Shown: positions 1 through 10,774, numbered from the stretch's first letter. The stretch is DNA of 40,080 nt from an uncultured Alphaproteobacteria bacterium (GCA_903930545.1 CAIYZB010000246.1:1-40080), one strand, 5' to 3'. The notes: generated by a model not told the origin, from the letters alone. A program made the numbers and translations.

Positions 1-1779
<1,779 letters not shown>

Positions 1780-1792
1780 GGAAATACCGGAA

Positions 1793-1833
1793 GTGACGCG
1801 TGAGGTGCCATCGGGCGAGCCGTGACGCGTGAG
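1793..1833. repeat. Two perfect copies of GTGACGCGTGAG with 29-nt period
   Basis: GTGACGCGTGAG at 1793-1804 and 1822-1833, in the gap between the small ORF and the ABC exporter start. Confidence 0.8.
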
Positions 1834-1877
1834 TAAATGGAAGGTCGTAAACGGGGCCGCTGGGGGGCCGGTTCAGC

Positions 1878-1937
1878 TCAGAGGGAGCTTTTGAGGCCCA
1901 GACGCGGGAGGTCGCACAGATTGATGACAGCCGTCAT
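1878..1937 (-). CDS. Candidate 19-aa leader/small ORF MTAVINLCDLPRLGLKSSL
   Basis: Reverse strand AAAGGAGGTCCAATATG: a full AGGAGG Shine-Dalgarno 6 nt before ATG, ending TGA at 1878-1880, about 100 nt upstream of the ABC exporter start. Confidence 0.5.
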   Translation of the reverse strand: MTAVINLCDLPRLGLKSSL

Positions 1938-1975
1938 ATTGGACCTCCTTTCGCGTTCGTGTTGCAGGCGAGTTC

Positions 1976-2004
1976 AGGCTAGGGACAGCATGACGAAGCG
2001 TCAA
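1976..2004 (-). promoter_or_regulatory. Candidate housekeeping promoter for leader ORF/ABC exporter
   Basis: Reverse strand TTGACG (1999-2004), 17-nt spacer, TAGCCT (1976-1981). Confidence 0.5.
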
Positions 2005-2069
2005 GCAGCCGAAGAACAGAGGTTTGCCGGTGCGTCTTTGCGGCCACGGTCTGGTATGAAGGCCACAGC

Positions 2070-3002
2070 ATGACCGAGATTCTGCCAGACGCCCTCCCGA
2101 CCAACTGGGTCGACCGCCATGCCCCTGTGGCCCTGCAGCCCTGGCTGAAGCTGGGTCGCTTTGACCGGCCAGCCGGGATCTGGCTGCTGATGTTGCCCGG
2201 CTGGTGGGGGGTGGCGCTTGCCGGTGCGAGCCGGGGCAATGGTCCGGATCTGGTCCTGCTGATCAAGATCTTCGTCGGGGCGGCCCTGATGCGGGCAGCG
2301 GGCTGTGCCTTCAACGATATCGTCGATCGCGACTTCGATGCCCAGGTGGCCCGAACGGCCATGCGCCCCATTCCATCAGGCCAGATCACCGTGCCCCAGG
2401 CCTGGGCCTTCCTTTTGGGATGCTGCCTGATCTCCTTCGGCATCCTGGTCACCCTGCCCCTTTTCGCCATCGCTCTGGGGGTCGGGTCCCTGGCCCTTGT
2501 GGCAGCCTATCCCTTCATGAAGCGCATCACCTGGTGGCCCCAGGCCTGGCTGGGCCTGACCTTCAACTGGGGCATACTGCTGGGCTATGCGGCAGCCACC
2601 GGCCACCTGGAGGCCCCTGCCCTTGTGCTCTATGCCGCGGCCGTCTTCTGGACCCTGGGCTATGACACCATCTATGCGGTCCAGGACCTTGAGGACGATG
2701 CCCTGGCCGGGGTGAAGTCCTCGGCCCTGAGGCTGGGAGACAAGGCCCCCCGCGCCGTTCTGGGCTTCTATGTCCTGGCCTTCACCCTGGCCCTGACCGC
2801 CGCCGCCATGGCCTATCTCGGACCCCTCTTCCTGCCGCCAGCGGCCCTGTTCGGCCTGCACCTGTCGCGTCAGGCGGCCGCTCTGGACATTCGCGACGGG
2901 GCCGGAGCCCTGGCCCTGTTCAAGTCCAACAGCCTGGCCGGTTTGTTGATGTTTGTTGCCCTGGTCGCCGGGTTCTGGCGCGGCCCTGTGGGCATGTTCT
3001 GA
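2070..3002 (+). CDS. ubiA: 4-hydroxybenzoate polyprenyltransferase (UbiA family)
   Basis: Contains LGRFDRPAGIWLLMLPGWWG, NDIVDRDFDAQVARTAMRPIPSG and YDTIYAVQDLEDD, typical UbiA aspartate-rich motifs. Confidence 0.95.
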   Translation: MTEILPDALPTNWVDRHAPVALQPWLKLGRFDRPAGIWLLMLPGWWGVALAGASRGNGPDLVLLIKIFVGAALMRAAGCAFNDIVDRDFDAQVARTAMRPIPSGQITVPQAWAFLLGCCLISFGILVTLPLFAIALGVGSLALVAAYPFMKRITWWPQAWLGLTFNWGILLGYAAATGHLEAPALVLYAAAVFWTLGYDTIYAVQDLEDDALAGVKSSALRLGDKAPRAVLGFYVLAFTLALTAAAMAYLGPLFLPPAALFGLHLSRQAAALDIRDGAGALALFKSNSLAGLLMFVALVAGFWRGPVGMF

Positions 3003-3045
3003 GGCCGGACTTTTGTCGCCCGGGGTTCGGGTCTAAGCTTCATCC

Positions 3046-3978
3046 ATGCCCGTAGCCGCCCGCGTCGATCCCAAGACCTATTTCACCCCGCAGGAGTGGG
3101 CCCCTCTGGCGGCCCGTTCCAGCTGGAAGGGTCTGGCCCTCATCGCCCATGCCTGGGCCGTGATCTTTGCGGCCGGAGCCATGGTGGTGATCTGGCCCCT
3201 GACCCTGCCCCTGGCCGTGATGATCATCGGCGGACGTCAGCTGGGCCTCGCCATCCTTATGCACGATGCCGCCCACGGGGCCCTGCACAGCAATCTGAAG
3301 GTCAATGACTGGGTCGGAGAATGGCTGACCGGGGGCGGGCTGGTGCGCTACCGCACCTATCACCTGGGCCACCACCGCTATGCCCAGCAGGCGGAGGACC
3401 CCGATATCGGCCTGTCGGCCCCCTTCCCCATCACCCGCACCTCCCTGAAGCGGAAGATGATCCGCGACCTGACCGGCCAGACCTTCTTCAAGCAGCGGTT
3501 TGGGGATCTGGTGCGCCGCCTGAAGGCCCGCCAGCCTGGGGAACCCCTGCTGCCCATCCTGGCCGAGGAGGTCCGGCGCAAGCGTCGCTGGCTGTTGGGC
3601 GGGGTGGTCATGACCCTGGTGGGCCTGCCTTTCGGGGTGTGGTGGGCCTGGCCGGTCCTGTGGGTCCTGCCCCAGGCCACCTGGTTTCCGGTCATCACCC
3701 GCTTAAGGAACATTGCCGAGCACGCCCTGATCCCCAGGGACGAGCCCGATCCCCTGCGCCATGCCCGCACCACAAGGGCCGGTCTGGTGGAGCGGGCCCT
3801 GATCGCGCCCTATTATGTGAACTATCACTGCGAACATCACATGTTCATGCACGTCCCCTGCTACAACCTGCCCCGCGCCCACCGGATGCTGGCGCGCAAA
3901 GGGGTGCTGAAAGACATGCTCTATGAACCCGGCGGCTATGGCTCCGTCCTGACCCTGGCGGCCGGCAAGGCTGCATGA
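3046..3978 (+). CDS. Fatty acid desaturase family protein
   Basis: Histidine boxes HDAAHG, HLGHHRY and HCEHHMF plus hydrophobic segments. Confidence 0.9.
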   Translation: MPVAARVDPKTYFTPQEWAPLAARSSWKGLALIAHAWAVIFAAGAMVVIWPLTLPLAVMIIGGRQLGLAILMHDAAHGALHSNLKVNDWVGEWLTGGGLVRYRTYHLGHHRYAQQAEDPDIGLSAPFPITRTSLKRKMIRDLTGQTFFKQRFGDLVRRLKARQPGEPLLPILAEEVRRKRRWLLGGVVMTLVGLPFGVWWAWPVLWVLPQATWFPVITRLRNIAEHALIPRDEPDPLRHARTTRAGLVERALIAPYYVNYHCEHHMFMHVPCYNLPRAHRMLARKGVLKDMLYEPGGYGSVLTLAAGKAA

Positions 3979-4637
3979 TCGAAAACACCCCCGAGGGCCG
4001 TCGGGCCTTCATCCTTGCCAATACCCGTCTCCAGGCCCCGCCTCACACTCCGGAACTGTCCCTGCATCTGGCCGATGAGGTCACCCCCATCTGGCGGATG
4101 ACCGAGGAAGCCCTGGAGGAGATCGGCCTGCCACCGCCCTTCTGGGCCTTTGCCTGGGCAGGCGGTCAGGCCCTCGCCCGCTACATCCTCGACAATCCTT
4201 CTGAGGTGGCCGGAAAGCGGGTGATCGATTTCGCCTCAGGCTCCGGAATTGTGGCCATTGCCGCCATGAAGGCCGGGGCGGCCCAGGTCCTGGCCGCCGA
4301 CATCGACGGCTATTGCGCCCAGGCCATCAGCCTCAATGCCCTGGCCAATGGGGTCGAGGTGGACTTCACAGATACGGACCTGCTGGACCAGGATGGCCCG
4401 GCCGCCGATGTGATCCTGGCAGGGGACATCTGCTACGAAAAGCCCCTCGCCGAACGGGTCATGGCCTGGCTCAGTGCCCACCATACCGCGGGCGCGCGGG
4501 TCCTGATCGGCGATCCGGGACGCAGCTATTTTCCCAAGGTCGGTCTGGTCCAGCTGGCGGAATATCAGGTGGCCACCACGCGGGAGCTGGAAGATCGGGA
4601 GGTCAAGAAGACCGCCGTCTGGACTCTCGCCGACTGA
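3975..4637 (+). CDS. Class I SAM-dependent methyltransferase (ETFB-lysine/NNMT-like)
   Basis: VIDFASGSGIVAIAAMKAGAAQVLAADID motif I; ATGA overlap with the preceding desaturase. Confidence 0.8.
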   Translation: MIENTPEGRRAFILANTRLQAPPHTPELSLHLADEVTPIWRMTEEALEEIGLPPPFWAFAWAGGQALARYILDNPSEVAGKRVIDFASGSGIVAIAAMKAGAAQVLAADIDGYCAQAISLNALANGVEVDFTDTDLLDQDGPAADVILAGDICYEKPLAERVMAWLSAHHTAGARVLIGDPGRSYFPKVGLVQLAEYQVATTRELEDREVKKTAVWTLAD

Positions 4638-4650
4638 ACCGCTAGCCTCG

Positions 4651-4665
4651 GAACAAATAGGGAAC
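4651..4665. promoter_or_regulatory. Candidate LexA/SOS box GAAC-N7-GAAC
   Basis: GAACAAATAGGGAAC in the 43-nt gap upstream of the VOC gene; matches the alphaproteobacterial direct-repeat type (GTTC-N7-GTTC on the other strand). Confidence 0.4.
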
Positions 4666-4680
4666 TTTTGGAGCGGCGCG

Positions 4681-5025
4681 ATGCTGGAAGACGGCAAGAT
4701 CAGTTATGTGGAAATGCCCGGCCAGGACCTGCCGGCCACCAAGGATTTCTACGCCAAGACCTTTGGCTGGACCTTCACCGACTATGGCCCGACCTATGCC
4801 GCCTTTGGTGATGCAGGCATCGATGGCGGGTTCGATGCCGATCCCGAAGCCGGGCTCACCAAGCCCCTGGTGGTACTTTTCGCCCGCGACCTCGAGGCCA
4901 TGGAGACCAAGGTCAAGGCGTCGGGCGGGGTGATCACCGTCCCGATCTTTGCCTTTCCCGGCGGCCGCAGGTTCCACTTCCGCGATCCCAGCGGAAACGA
5001 ATTGGCGGTATTTACGGAGGCCTGA
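4681..5025 (+). CDS. VOC family (glyoxalase/bleomycin resistance-like) protein
   Basis: ISYVEMPGQDLPATKDFYAKTFGWTFTDYG... and FRDPSGNELAVFTE, typical VOC fold motifs. Confidence 0.9.
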   Translation: MLEDGKISYVEMPGQDLPATKDFYAKTFGWTFTDYGPTYAAFGDAGIDGGFDADPEAGLTKPLVVLFARDLEAMETKVKASGGVITVPIFAFPGGRRFHFRDPSGNELAVFTEA

Positions 5026-5050
5026 GACGGCGCTGCGCCATTCTGATTGA

Positions 5051-5066
5051 CGCCTGGGCCCAGGCG
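5051..5066. repeat. 16-bp perfect palindrome CGCCTGGGCCCAGGCG
   Basis: Perfect self-reverse-complement immediately after TTGA (TTGACG at 5047-5052), upstream of the MmcQ/YjbR gene. Confidence 0.8.
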
Positions 5067-5104
5067 CACAGACTTGGCTTCACGACCAGGCCGGAGCCTC
5101 CGAC

Positions 5105-5449
5105 GTGACCCCTGACGAGATGCACCAGATCGTGCTGTCCTTCCCCGGCGCGGAGGAGGCAACCTCCTATGGCTATCCGGCCTTCAAGCTCAACGGCAAG
5201 TTCCTCACCCGGCTGAGGTCAGAGGATGCCAGCCTGGTCCTGATGGAAGTCGGCCCGGACGAGCGCGAGATGCTGATGGAGGCCGACCCGGCCACCTGGC
5301 ACATCACGCCCCACTACGCCTCCAGTAACTGCATCCTGGCCCGCATCGCCAGCCTGGAGCCAGGGTCTCTCAAAGGCTTGCTGGAACGGCGCTTTCGCAA
5401 GATCGCGAAGAAGGCTGTGGTGAAGGCGTGGGACGCCAGGGAAGGCTAG
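5105..5449 (+). CDS. MmcQ/YjbR family protein
   Basis: Size and sequence MHQIVLSFPGAEEATSYGYPAFKLNGKFLTRL...WHITPHYA...LLERRFRKIAKK. Confidence 0.85.
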   Translation: MTPDEMHQIVLSFPGAEEATSYGYPAFKLNGKFLTRLRSEDASLVLMEVGPDEREMLMEADPATWHITPHYASSNCILARIASLEPGSLKGLLERRFRKIAKKAVVKAWDAREG

Positions 5450-5544
5450 AGGATTGTTCCTGCCGAACGAAGGCACCAAGTCCCTCTGGCCATCGCCAAT
5501 GCACCGGGCAAGCCCTGCGGTAACCCTATCCTGACGGAGTGAGA

Positions 5545-6249
5545 ATGACCCGCGACGTCGCCAACCTCCTCTCGCTTATGCCCGACACGCCCCAGTGGGT
5601 GGAGGCGCGCGACCTCATCCTGGGGGAGGAATTTGAAGCCTTCGGCCAGCCGAAAGGAGCGGCCCTGGACATCACCCTGCGCGACCCCGCCGAGGGAACC
5701 GTGTTCGTGATCGGGCGGCCGGCGGATGCGGAGGTTCTGGCGGCCATACAGGGCAACCGTGGCGATCTGATCGCCGGCGCTGAACACGGGGACTGGCTGT
5801 CGGTCCTTCTGCCGGACTGGAGCCGGGAGATCGCCATCGTGCATAGAGGCGACCGCCTGACATTGGCTCTGCCCGAGGGCGAGACCCGGATCGTCGCCCT
5901 CGCGGAAATCGAAGCCTCAGTAGACGAGCCTGATCTGCTTGAAGAACTGAGGGCCGCGGCATCTTTCACCGAGATCGCCGCCAGCTTTTCGGAGGGCCGG
6001 CCAGTAGCCTTTTGCTATGCCAGTGCGGAGACCGAAACCTTCTGGGACGTCGGGATCGACACCCTGGAAGCCTTTCAACGCCAGGGACACGCACGGCGCG
6101 TGGCTGGATACATGGTCCGGCGCATGGCTGAGCAGAATCTGGAAACGGTATGGACCGCCTTGGACTCCAACACCGCGTCCCTGCGTCTCGCTGAAAGCCT
6201 CGGCTTTCGAAGCGTGGCAGAGATCGTGATCTTCCAGCGCCCGCAATGA
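5545..6249 (+). CDS. GNAT family N-acetyltransferase
   Basis: C-terminal VGIDTLEAFQRQGHARRVAGYMVRRMAEQ...TVWTALDSNTASLRLAESLGF typical of GNAT acetyl-CoA-binding and C-terminal motifs. ATG at 5545 preferred over GTG at 5539 because it is preceded by GGAG. Confidence 0.85.
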   Translation: MTRDVANLLSLMPDTPQWVEARDLILGEEFEAFGQPKGAALDITLRDPAEGTVFVIGRPADAEVLAAIQGNRGDLIAGAEHGDWLSVLLPDWSREIAIVHRGDRLTLALPEGETRIVALAEIEASVDEPDLLEELRAAASFTEIAASFSEGRPVAFCYASAETETFWDVGIDTLEAFQRQGHARRVAGYMVRRMAEQNLETVWTALDSNTASLRLAESLGFRSVAEIVIFQRPQ

Positions 6250-6316
6250 ACCTGGCGCAAGACCTGGATACTAACCTCGACCGCCGCGGCGAGAACCCCG
6301 GGCCAGATCCTGGCCG

Positions 6317-6541
6317 CTAGAATTCGTCTTCCATGCTGGCGCGGAAATTCTCGAAGACTTCGGACGCCCGTTCATTGGTATGTTCGACCTCAGGCTCCAC
6401 GACGGCCGGGGCGACCACGCCCCCTGTCAGACGACCGGCGACCCCGCCATTCTGGACCAGAAGCAGTTCCTCCCCCGGCTCCAGGCTCGTGAGGATCTGG
6501 GCGATGCGGGGCGAAAGGTCGTCGAGGTCGAGGCGTTTCAT
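6317..6541 (-). CDS. Small hypothetical protein, possibly prevent-host-death (Phd/YefM)-like antitoxin
   Basis: MKRLDLDDLSPRIAQILTSLEPGEELLLVQNGGVAGRLTGGV... resembles the Phd N-terminal pattern; the track ORF extends to 6577. No adjacent toxin seen. Confidence 0.5.
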   Translation of the reverse strand: MKRLDLDDLSPRIAQILTSLEPGEELLLVQNGGVAGRLTGGVVAPAVVEPEVEHTNERASEVFENFRASMEDEF

Positions 6542-6623
6542 AATGGAGAGAAAATACCGTGCCTGCGAGCGTGACACCAGCCCAAGCCGGTTCTAGCTTC
6601 CGCCGGCATTTGCAGGAGCAGAC

Positions 6624-8150
6624 ATGGCCTATCGGTCGCTGAGAGACTTCATCGCCAAGCTGGAAGCGGCGGGCGAGCTGGTCCGCGTCAAGGAGCCCGT
6701 CTCCACGGTCCTTGAGATGACCGAGATCCAGCGTCGGCTCCTGGCCCAGGGGGGACCGGCGGTCCTGTTCGAAAATGTCATCCGGGCTGACGGCCAGCCC
6801 TCTTCCATGCCCTGTCTGGTCAATCTGTTCGGCACGGTGAAGCGGGTCGCCATGGGCGTGACCCTGGAGGGCAAGGAACGCACGACGCCTGAGGAACTGA
6901 GGGAGGTGGGCGAACTCCTGGCCTTTCTGCGGGCCCCGGAACCGCCCCGGGGCCTGAAGGATGCCTTCGACATGTTGCCCCTGGCCAAGACCGTCATGTC
7001 CATGCGGCCCGCCACGGTGAAGAAGGCCCCGGTTCAGGAGATCGTCTGGACCGGCGACCAGATCGACCTCTCGCGCCTGCCCATCCAGACCTGCTGGCCC
7101 GGCGAGCCGGCACCCCTGATCACCTGGCCCCTGGTGGTGACCAAGGGTCCCTCGGAAGATCGCGAGGACAACTATAATCTGGGCATCTATCGCATGCAGG
7201 TCCTGGGCAAGGACCGCACCATCATGCGCTGGCTGGCCCACCGCGGCGGGGCCCAGCATCACCAGCGCTGGAAGAAGTCCGGCAAGCGCGAGCCCCTGCC
7301 CGCCTGTGCCGTGATCGGCGCCGATCCCGGCACCATCCTGGCCGCCGTGACCCCCGTGCCGGACACCCTGTCGGAATACCAGTTCGCCGGTCTCATGCGC
7401 GGCTCGAAGGTCGAGCTGGTCCAGGCCAAGACCGTACCCCTGATGGTCCCCGCCGAGGCCGAGATCGTCATCGAGGGCCACGTCCTGCTGGATGACTATG
7501 CCGATGAGGGCCCCTATGGCGACCACACCGGCTATTACAATTCCGTCGAGAAGTTCCCGGTCTTCCAGGTCAGCGCGATCACCATGCGCAAGAACCCCAT
7601 CTATCTGACCACCTTCACCGGGCGGCCGCCGGATGAGCCCAGCGTCCTGGGCGAGGCCCTGAACGAGGTCTTCATCCCCCTGCTGCGCCAGCAGTTTCCC
7701 GAGATCACCGACTTCTGGCTGCCGCCGGAGGGCTGCAGCTACCGCATCGCCGTGGTCTCCATGAAGAAGGCCTATCCCGGTCACGCCAAGCGCGTGATGA
7801 TGGGAGTCTGGTCCTATCTGCGGCAGTTCATGTACACCAAGTGGGTGATCGTCGTGGATGACGACATCAATGCCCGGGACTGGAAGGACGTGATGTGGGC
7901 CCTGTCCACCCGCATGGACCCTGCCCGGGACATCACCGTCATTGAAGGCACCCCCATCGACTATCTCGACTTTGCCTCTCCGGAGAGCGGACTGGGATCC
8001 AAGATTGGTCTGGATGCCACCAACAAGTGGCCGCCGGAGACCCATCGCGAGTGGGGCGAGAAGCTGGGCATGGATGAGGAAACCATCCGGACCGTGACGG
8101 AAAAATGGTCTCGCCTTGGCCTGCCTGGGGATGGCCGACCCGTCGGTTGA
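6624..8150 (+). CDS. ubiD: UbiD family decarboxylase
   Basis: [26 protein letters not shown]..., [57 protein letters not shown]. Confidence 0.95.
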   Translation: MAYRSLRDFIAKLEAAGELVRVKEPVSTVLEMTEIQRRLLAQGGPAVLFENVIRADGQPSSMPCLVNLFGTVKRVAMGVTLEGKERTTPEELREVGELLAFLRAPEPPRGLKDAFDMLPLAKTVMSMRPATVKKAPVQEIVWTGDQIDLSRLPIQTCWPGEPAPLITWPLVVTKGPSEDREDNYNLGIYRMQVLGKDRTIMRWLAHRGGAQHHQRWKKSGKREPLPACAVIGADPGTILAAVTPVPDTLSEYQFAGLMRGSKVELVQAKTVPLMVPAEAEIVIEGHVLLDDYADEGPYGDHTGYYNSVEKFPVFQVSAITMRKNPIYLTTFTGRPPDEPSVLGEALNEVFIPLLRQQFPEITDFWLPPEGCSYRIAVVSMKKAYPGHAKRVMMGVWSYLRQFMYTKWVIVVDDDINARDWKDVMWALSTRMDPARDITVIEGTPIDYLDFASPESGLGSKIGLDATNKWPPETHREWGEKLGMDEETIRTVTEKWSRLGLPGDGRPVG

Positions 8151-8225
8151 TGGACCGGCGGGCTTGCTCTTGAGTGATTTCCGCGTCCAATGGGCTGACG
8201 AGGCCAGCTGGCAAGGAGTGTAGTC

Positions 8226-8627
8226 ATGGATGTTGCAACTACAGGCCATGCTGCGGCCTTCTGGACCGGCCTGCATCTTCTCCTGCTGCTGGTCCTGTCC
8301 TTGCTGGTGGTTCGCCAGAGGCAAAAGCACAAGGTGGCCCTCGGCGATGAGGGCATTCCGGAGCTGGCCCAGGCCATCCGCGCCTTTGGCAATGCCACGG
8401 AATATGTCCCGGCAGGCCTCGCGGCCCTGGCGGTTCTGACCGTCGTTCAGGCCAACCCCCTGACCATCCATATCTCCGGCCTGATGATGTTCTCCGGGCG
8501 CTGCCTGCACGCCATCGGCCTGTCGGGCTCGGGGGGCACGTCCTTCCCCCGGGTGATCGGGATCACCATGAGCTGGCTTGCCTATATCTTCATGGCCGCC
8601 GCCCTTTTGTTCTACGCCATTGCCTAG
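8226..8627 (+). CDS. MAPEG family membrane protein
   Basis: Hydrophobic ~130-aa protein with QAIRAFGNATEYVPAGLAALAVL and GRCLHAIGLSG motifs. Confidence 0.85.
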   Translation: MDVATTGHAAAFWTGLHLLLLLVLSLLVVRQRQKHKVALGDEGIPELAQAIRAFGNATEYVPAGLAALAVLTVVQANPLTIHISGLMMFSGRCLHAIGLSGSGGTSFPRVIGITMSWLAYIFMAAALLFYAIA

Positions 8628-8635
8628 GCGCGCTG

Positions 8636-8655
8636 TGACGGCCATATGGCCGTCA
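8636..8655. repeat. 20-bp perfect palindrome TGACGGCCATATGGCCGTCA overlapping the pmbA start codon
   Basis: Perfect self-reverse-complement spanning ATG at 8646 and touching a second in-frame ATG at 8655. Confidence 0.85.
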
Positions 8656-9986
8656 TGGAAGAAAGCCTGTTAGCCGATGTCGTGGCCGCCGCCCTCCGGG
8701 CCGGGGCCGATGCCGCCGAGGCCGTGAGCGCGGAGCGCCAGGCCCTCGGGATCAATGTCCGCCTGGGCAAGCTGGAGGAGGTCGAGCGCGAGGAAAGCCG
8801 CGACCTCGGCCTGCGGGTCTTTGTGGGCGGTCAGCAGGCCACGGTGTCCGGATCCGACATCTCCTCCGAGGCGCGCGCGAAGCTGGTGGAACGGGCCGTG
8901 GCCATGGCCCGTCTGGCCCCTGAAGACCCCTATGCCGGTCTTGCCGATCCGGCGCGCCTGGCCAAAGGGCCCTTCCCGGATTTCCAGCTCTTCGACCCCA
9001 CCGAGCCCTCCCCCGAGGCCCTCGAGGACATGGCCCGCGCCGCTGAGGACGCGGCCAGGGCCATGCCGAAGATCACCAATTCCGAAGGTGGCTCAGCCTC
9101 CCTGTCCAGCGGCCACTGGCGTCTGGTCACTTCCTCCGGCTTCTCCGGCGACCACCGGGTCTCGGGCTTTTCGGTGGGTGCCTCTGTCGTGGCTGGCGAG
9201 GGCGACGAGATGGAGAGCGGCTATGACGGCCGCTCCGCTCGCTGGTACGCTGATCTGCCCGCGCCTGACGCCATTGGCCAGGAAGCCGGTCGCCGGGCGG
9301 CTTCCCGTCTGGGCGCGCGCAAGATCGACTCCACCACCGCTCCGGTAATCTTCGAAAACCGTCTTGCGACCTCCCTGATCGGGCCCCTGCTCGGGGCGAT
9401 ATCCGGTCCCTCAATTGCCCGGGGAACCTCCTTCCTGAAGGACAAGCTGGGTCAGCAGGTCTTCGGTCGCGGCGTGACCATCACCGATGACCCCCATAAG
9501 GTCAGAGGCCTGGGCTCCTCGCCCTTTGACGACGAGGGCGTGGCCAATCGCCTTTGGAAGCTGATCGATGACGGGGTGCTCACCACCTGGCTGATGAACG
9601 CCTCATCGGCACGCCAGCTGGGACTGGAGACCACAGGCCATGCCAGCCGCGGTCTCGCTGGTCCCCCCGGCGTCGGCACCTCGAACCTGACCCTTTTGCC
9701 TGGCACCAAGACCCAGGTCGAGCTGATGAAGGATGCCGGCAAAGGGGTACTGATCACCTCCATGTTCGGCCCCTCCCTCAATGGCAATACCGGCGACTGG
9801 TCGGTGGGTTGTGCGGGCTTCTGGTTCGAGGACGGGGAGATCGCCTATCCGGTGACCGAGATCACCGTGGCGGGCAATCTGATCGACATCTATCAGCGAC
9901 TGATCCCGGGTTCCGACCTGGAGTTCCGCGGATCGGCCAATTCGCCCTCCATCCTGGTGGACAATCTCGCCATAGCCGGCAAATGA
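8646..9986 (+). CDS. pmbA: TldD/PmbA family metallopeptidase-like protein
   Basis: VNVRLGKLEEVEREESRDLGLRVFVGGQQATVSGSD-type N-terminus; C-terminal LTLLPGTKTQVELM...GNTGDWSVGCAGFWFEDGEIAYPVTEITVAGNL. Confidence 0.92.
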   Translation: MAVMEESLLADVVAAALRAGADAAEAVSAERQALGINVRLGKLEEVEREESRDLGLRVFVGGQQATVSGSDISSEARAKLVERAVAMARLAPEDPYAGLADPARLAKGPFPDFQLFDPTEPSPEALEDMARAAEDAARAMPKITNSEGGSASLSSGHWRLVTSSGFSGDHRVSGFSVGASVVAGEGDEMESGYDGRSARWYADLPAPDAIGQEAGRRAASRLGARKIDSTTAPVIFENRLATSLIGPLLGAISGPSIARGTSFLKDKLGQQVFGRGVTITDDPHKVRGLGSSPFDDEGVANRLWKLIDDGVLTTWLMNASSARQLGLETTGHASRGLAGPPGVGTSNLTLLPGTKTQVELMKDAGKGVLITSMFGPSLNGNTGDWSVGCAGFWFEDGEIAYPVTEITVAGNLIDIYQRLIPGSDLEFRGSANSPSILVDNLAIAGK

Positions 9987-10774
9987 GCCTTTCGGCCGAT
10001 CTGGCCCTGATCAGCGAGGCGGCAAGGGAGGCCGGGGCTCTGGCCCTGGATCTGCGCGCCCGGGGTCTGGACACCCAGTTCAAGGCCGACAAGTCCCCGG
10101 TGACCAATGCAGACCTGGCCTGCGATGCCCTGCTACTGGAGCGGCTTCAGGCGGCGCGCCCTGACTATGGCTGGCTGTCTGAAGAGACCACCGACAACCC
10201 AGAGCGCATGGGCCGCCAGCGGACCTTTGTCGTCGATCCCATCGACGGGACCCGCGCTTTCGTAAAGGAAAAGGCCTGGTGGGCGGTGTCGATCGCCGTC
10301 GTCGAGGCCGGACGCCCCACCGTGGGAGCCATCTATGCCCCCCAGCTGGACCAGCTCTTTGTCGCTACCCTCGGCGGCGGGGCCTTTCTGAACGGCCAGG
10401 CGATTTCCACCAGCCAGACCGGACAGCTTGAGGGCTGTGCCATGGTGGGGGATGCCGAGATGTTCCGCCACCCGGCCTGGCCCGAGCCCTGGCCAGAGAT
10501 GCGGGTCAAGGCCCGCAACTCCATCGCCTATCGCATGTGTCTGGTGGCCTGTGGCGAGTTTGATGCGGCGCTGGCCCTGTCACCCAAGAGCGACTGGGAC
10601 CTGGCGGCGGGTGATCTGATCACCGCCGAGGCCGGAGGGGTGAGCACCAACCATTATGGTCAGGATTTCACCTATAATGGTCCAAATCCGACCCAGAGAA
10701 GCATGGTCTGCTCGGCGCGACCCCTGGCCTCATTGATCCTTAACCGTGTCCGGCATATCGGCTTGAGTTCCTGA
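9983..10774 (+). CDS. Inositol monophosphatase-family 3'(2'),5'-bisphosphate nucleotidase-like protein (CysQ/SuhB-like)
   Basis: WLSEETTDNPERMGRQRTFVVDPIDGTRAFVKE (DPIDGT motif) and SDWDLAAGDLITAEAGG; ATG overlaps pmbA stop. The track ORF opens earlier (9809) inside pmbA. Confidence 0.88.
   Translation: MSLSADLALISEAAREAGALALDLRARGLDTQFKADKSPVTNADLACDALLLERLQAARPDYGWLSEETTDNPERMGRQRTFVVDPIDGTRAFVKEKAWWAVSIAVVEAGRPTVGAIYAPQLDQLFVATLGGGAFLNGQAISTSQTGQLEGCAMVGDAEMFRHPAWPEPWPEMRVKARNSIAYRMCLVACGEFDAALALSPKSDWDLAAGDLITAEAGGVSTNHYGQDFTYNGPNPTQRSMVCSARPLASLILNRVRHIGLSS

Noticed and set aside
6301-6315. Hairpin GGCCAG-ATC-CTGGCC between GNAT and the small antitoxin-like gene
   Set aside because: Short and without T-run; this motif composition (GGCC/CTGG) is very common across the window.
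6390-8645. 751-aa minus-strand ORF
   Set aside because: Antisense to ubiD and MAPEG; Gly/His/Gln/Asp-rich translation without domain motifs, a usual by-product of high-GC codon bias.
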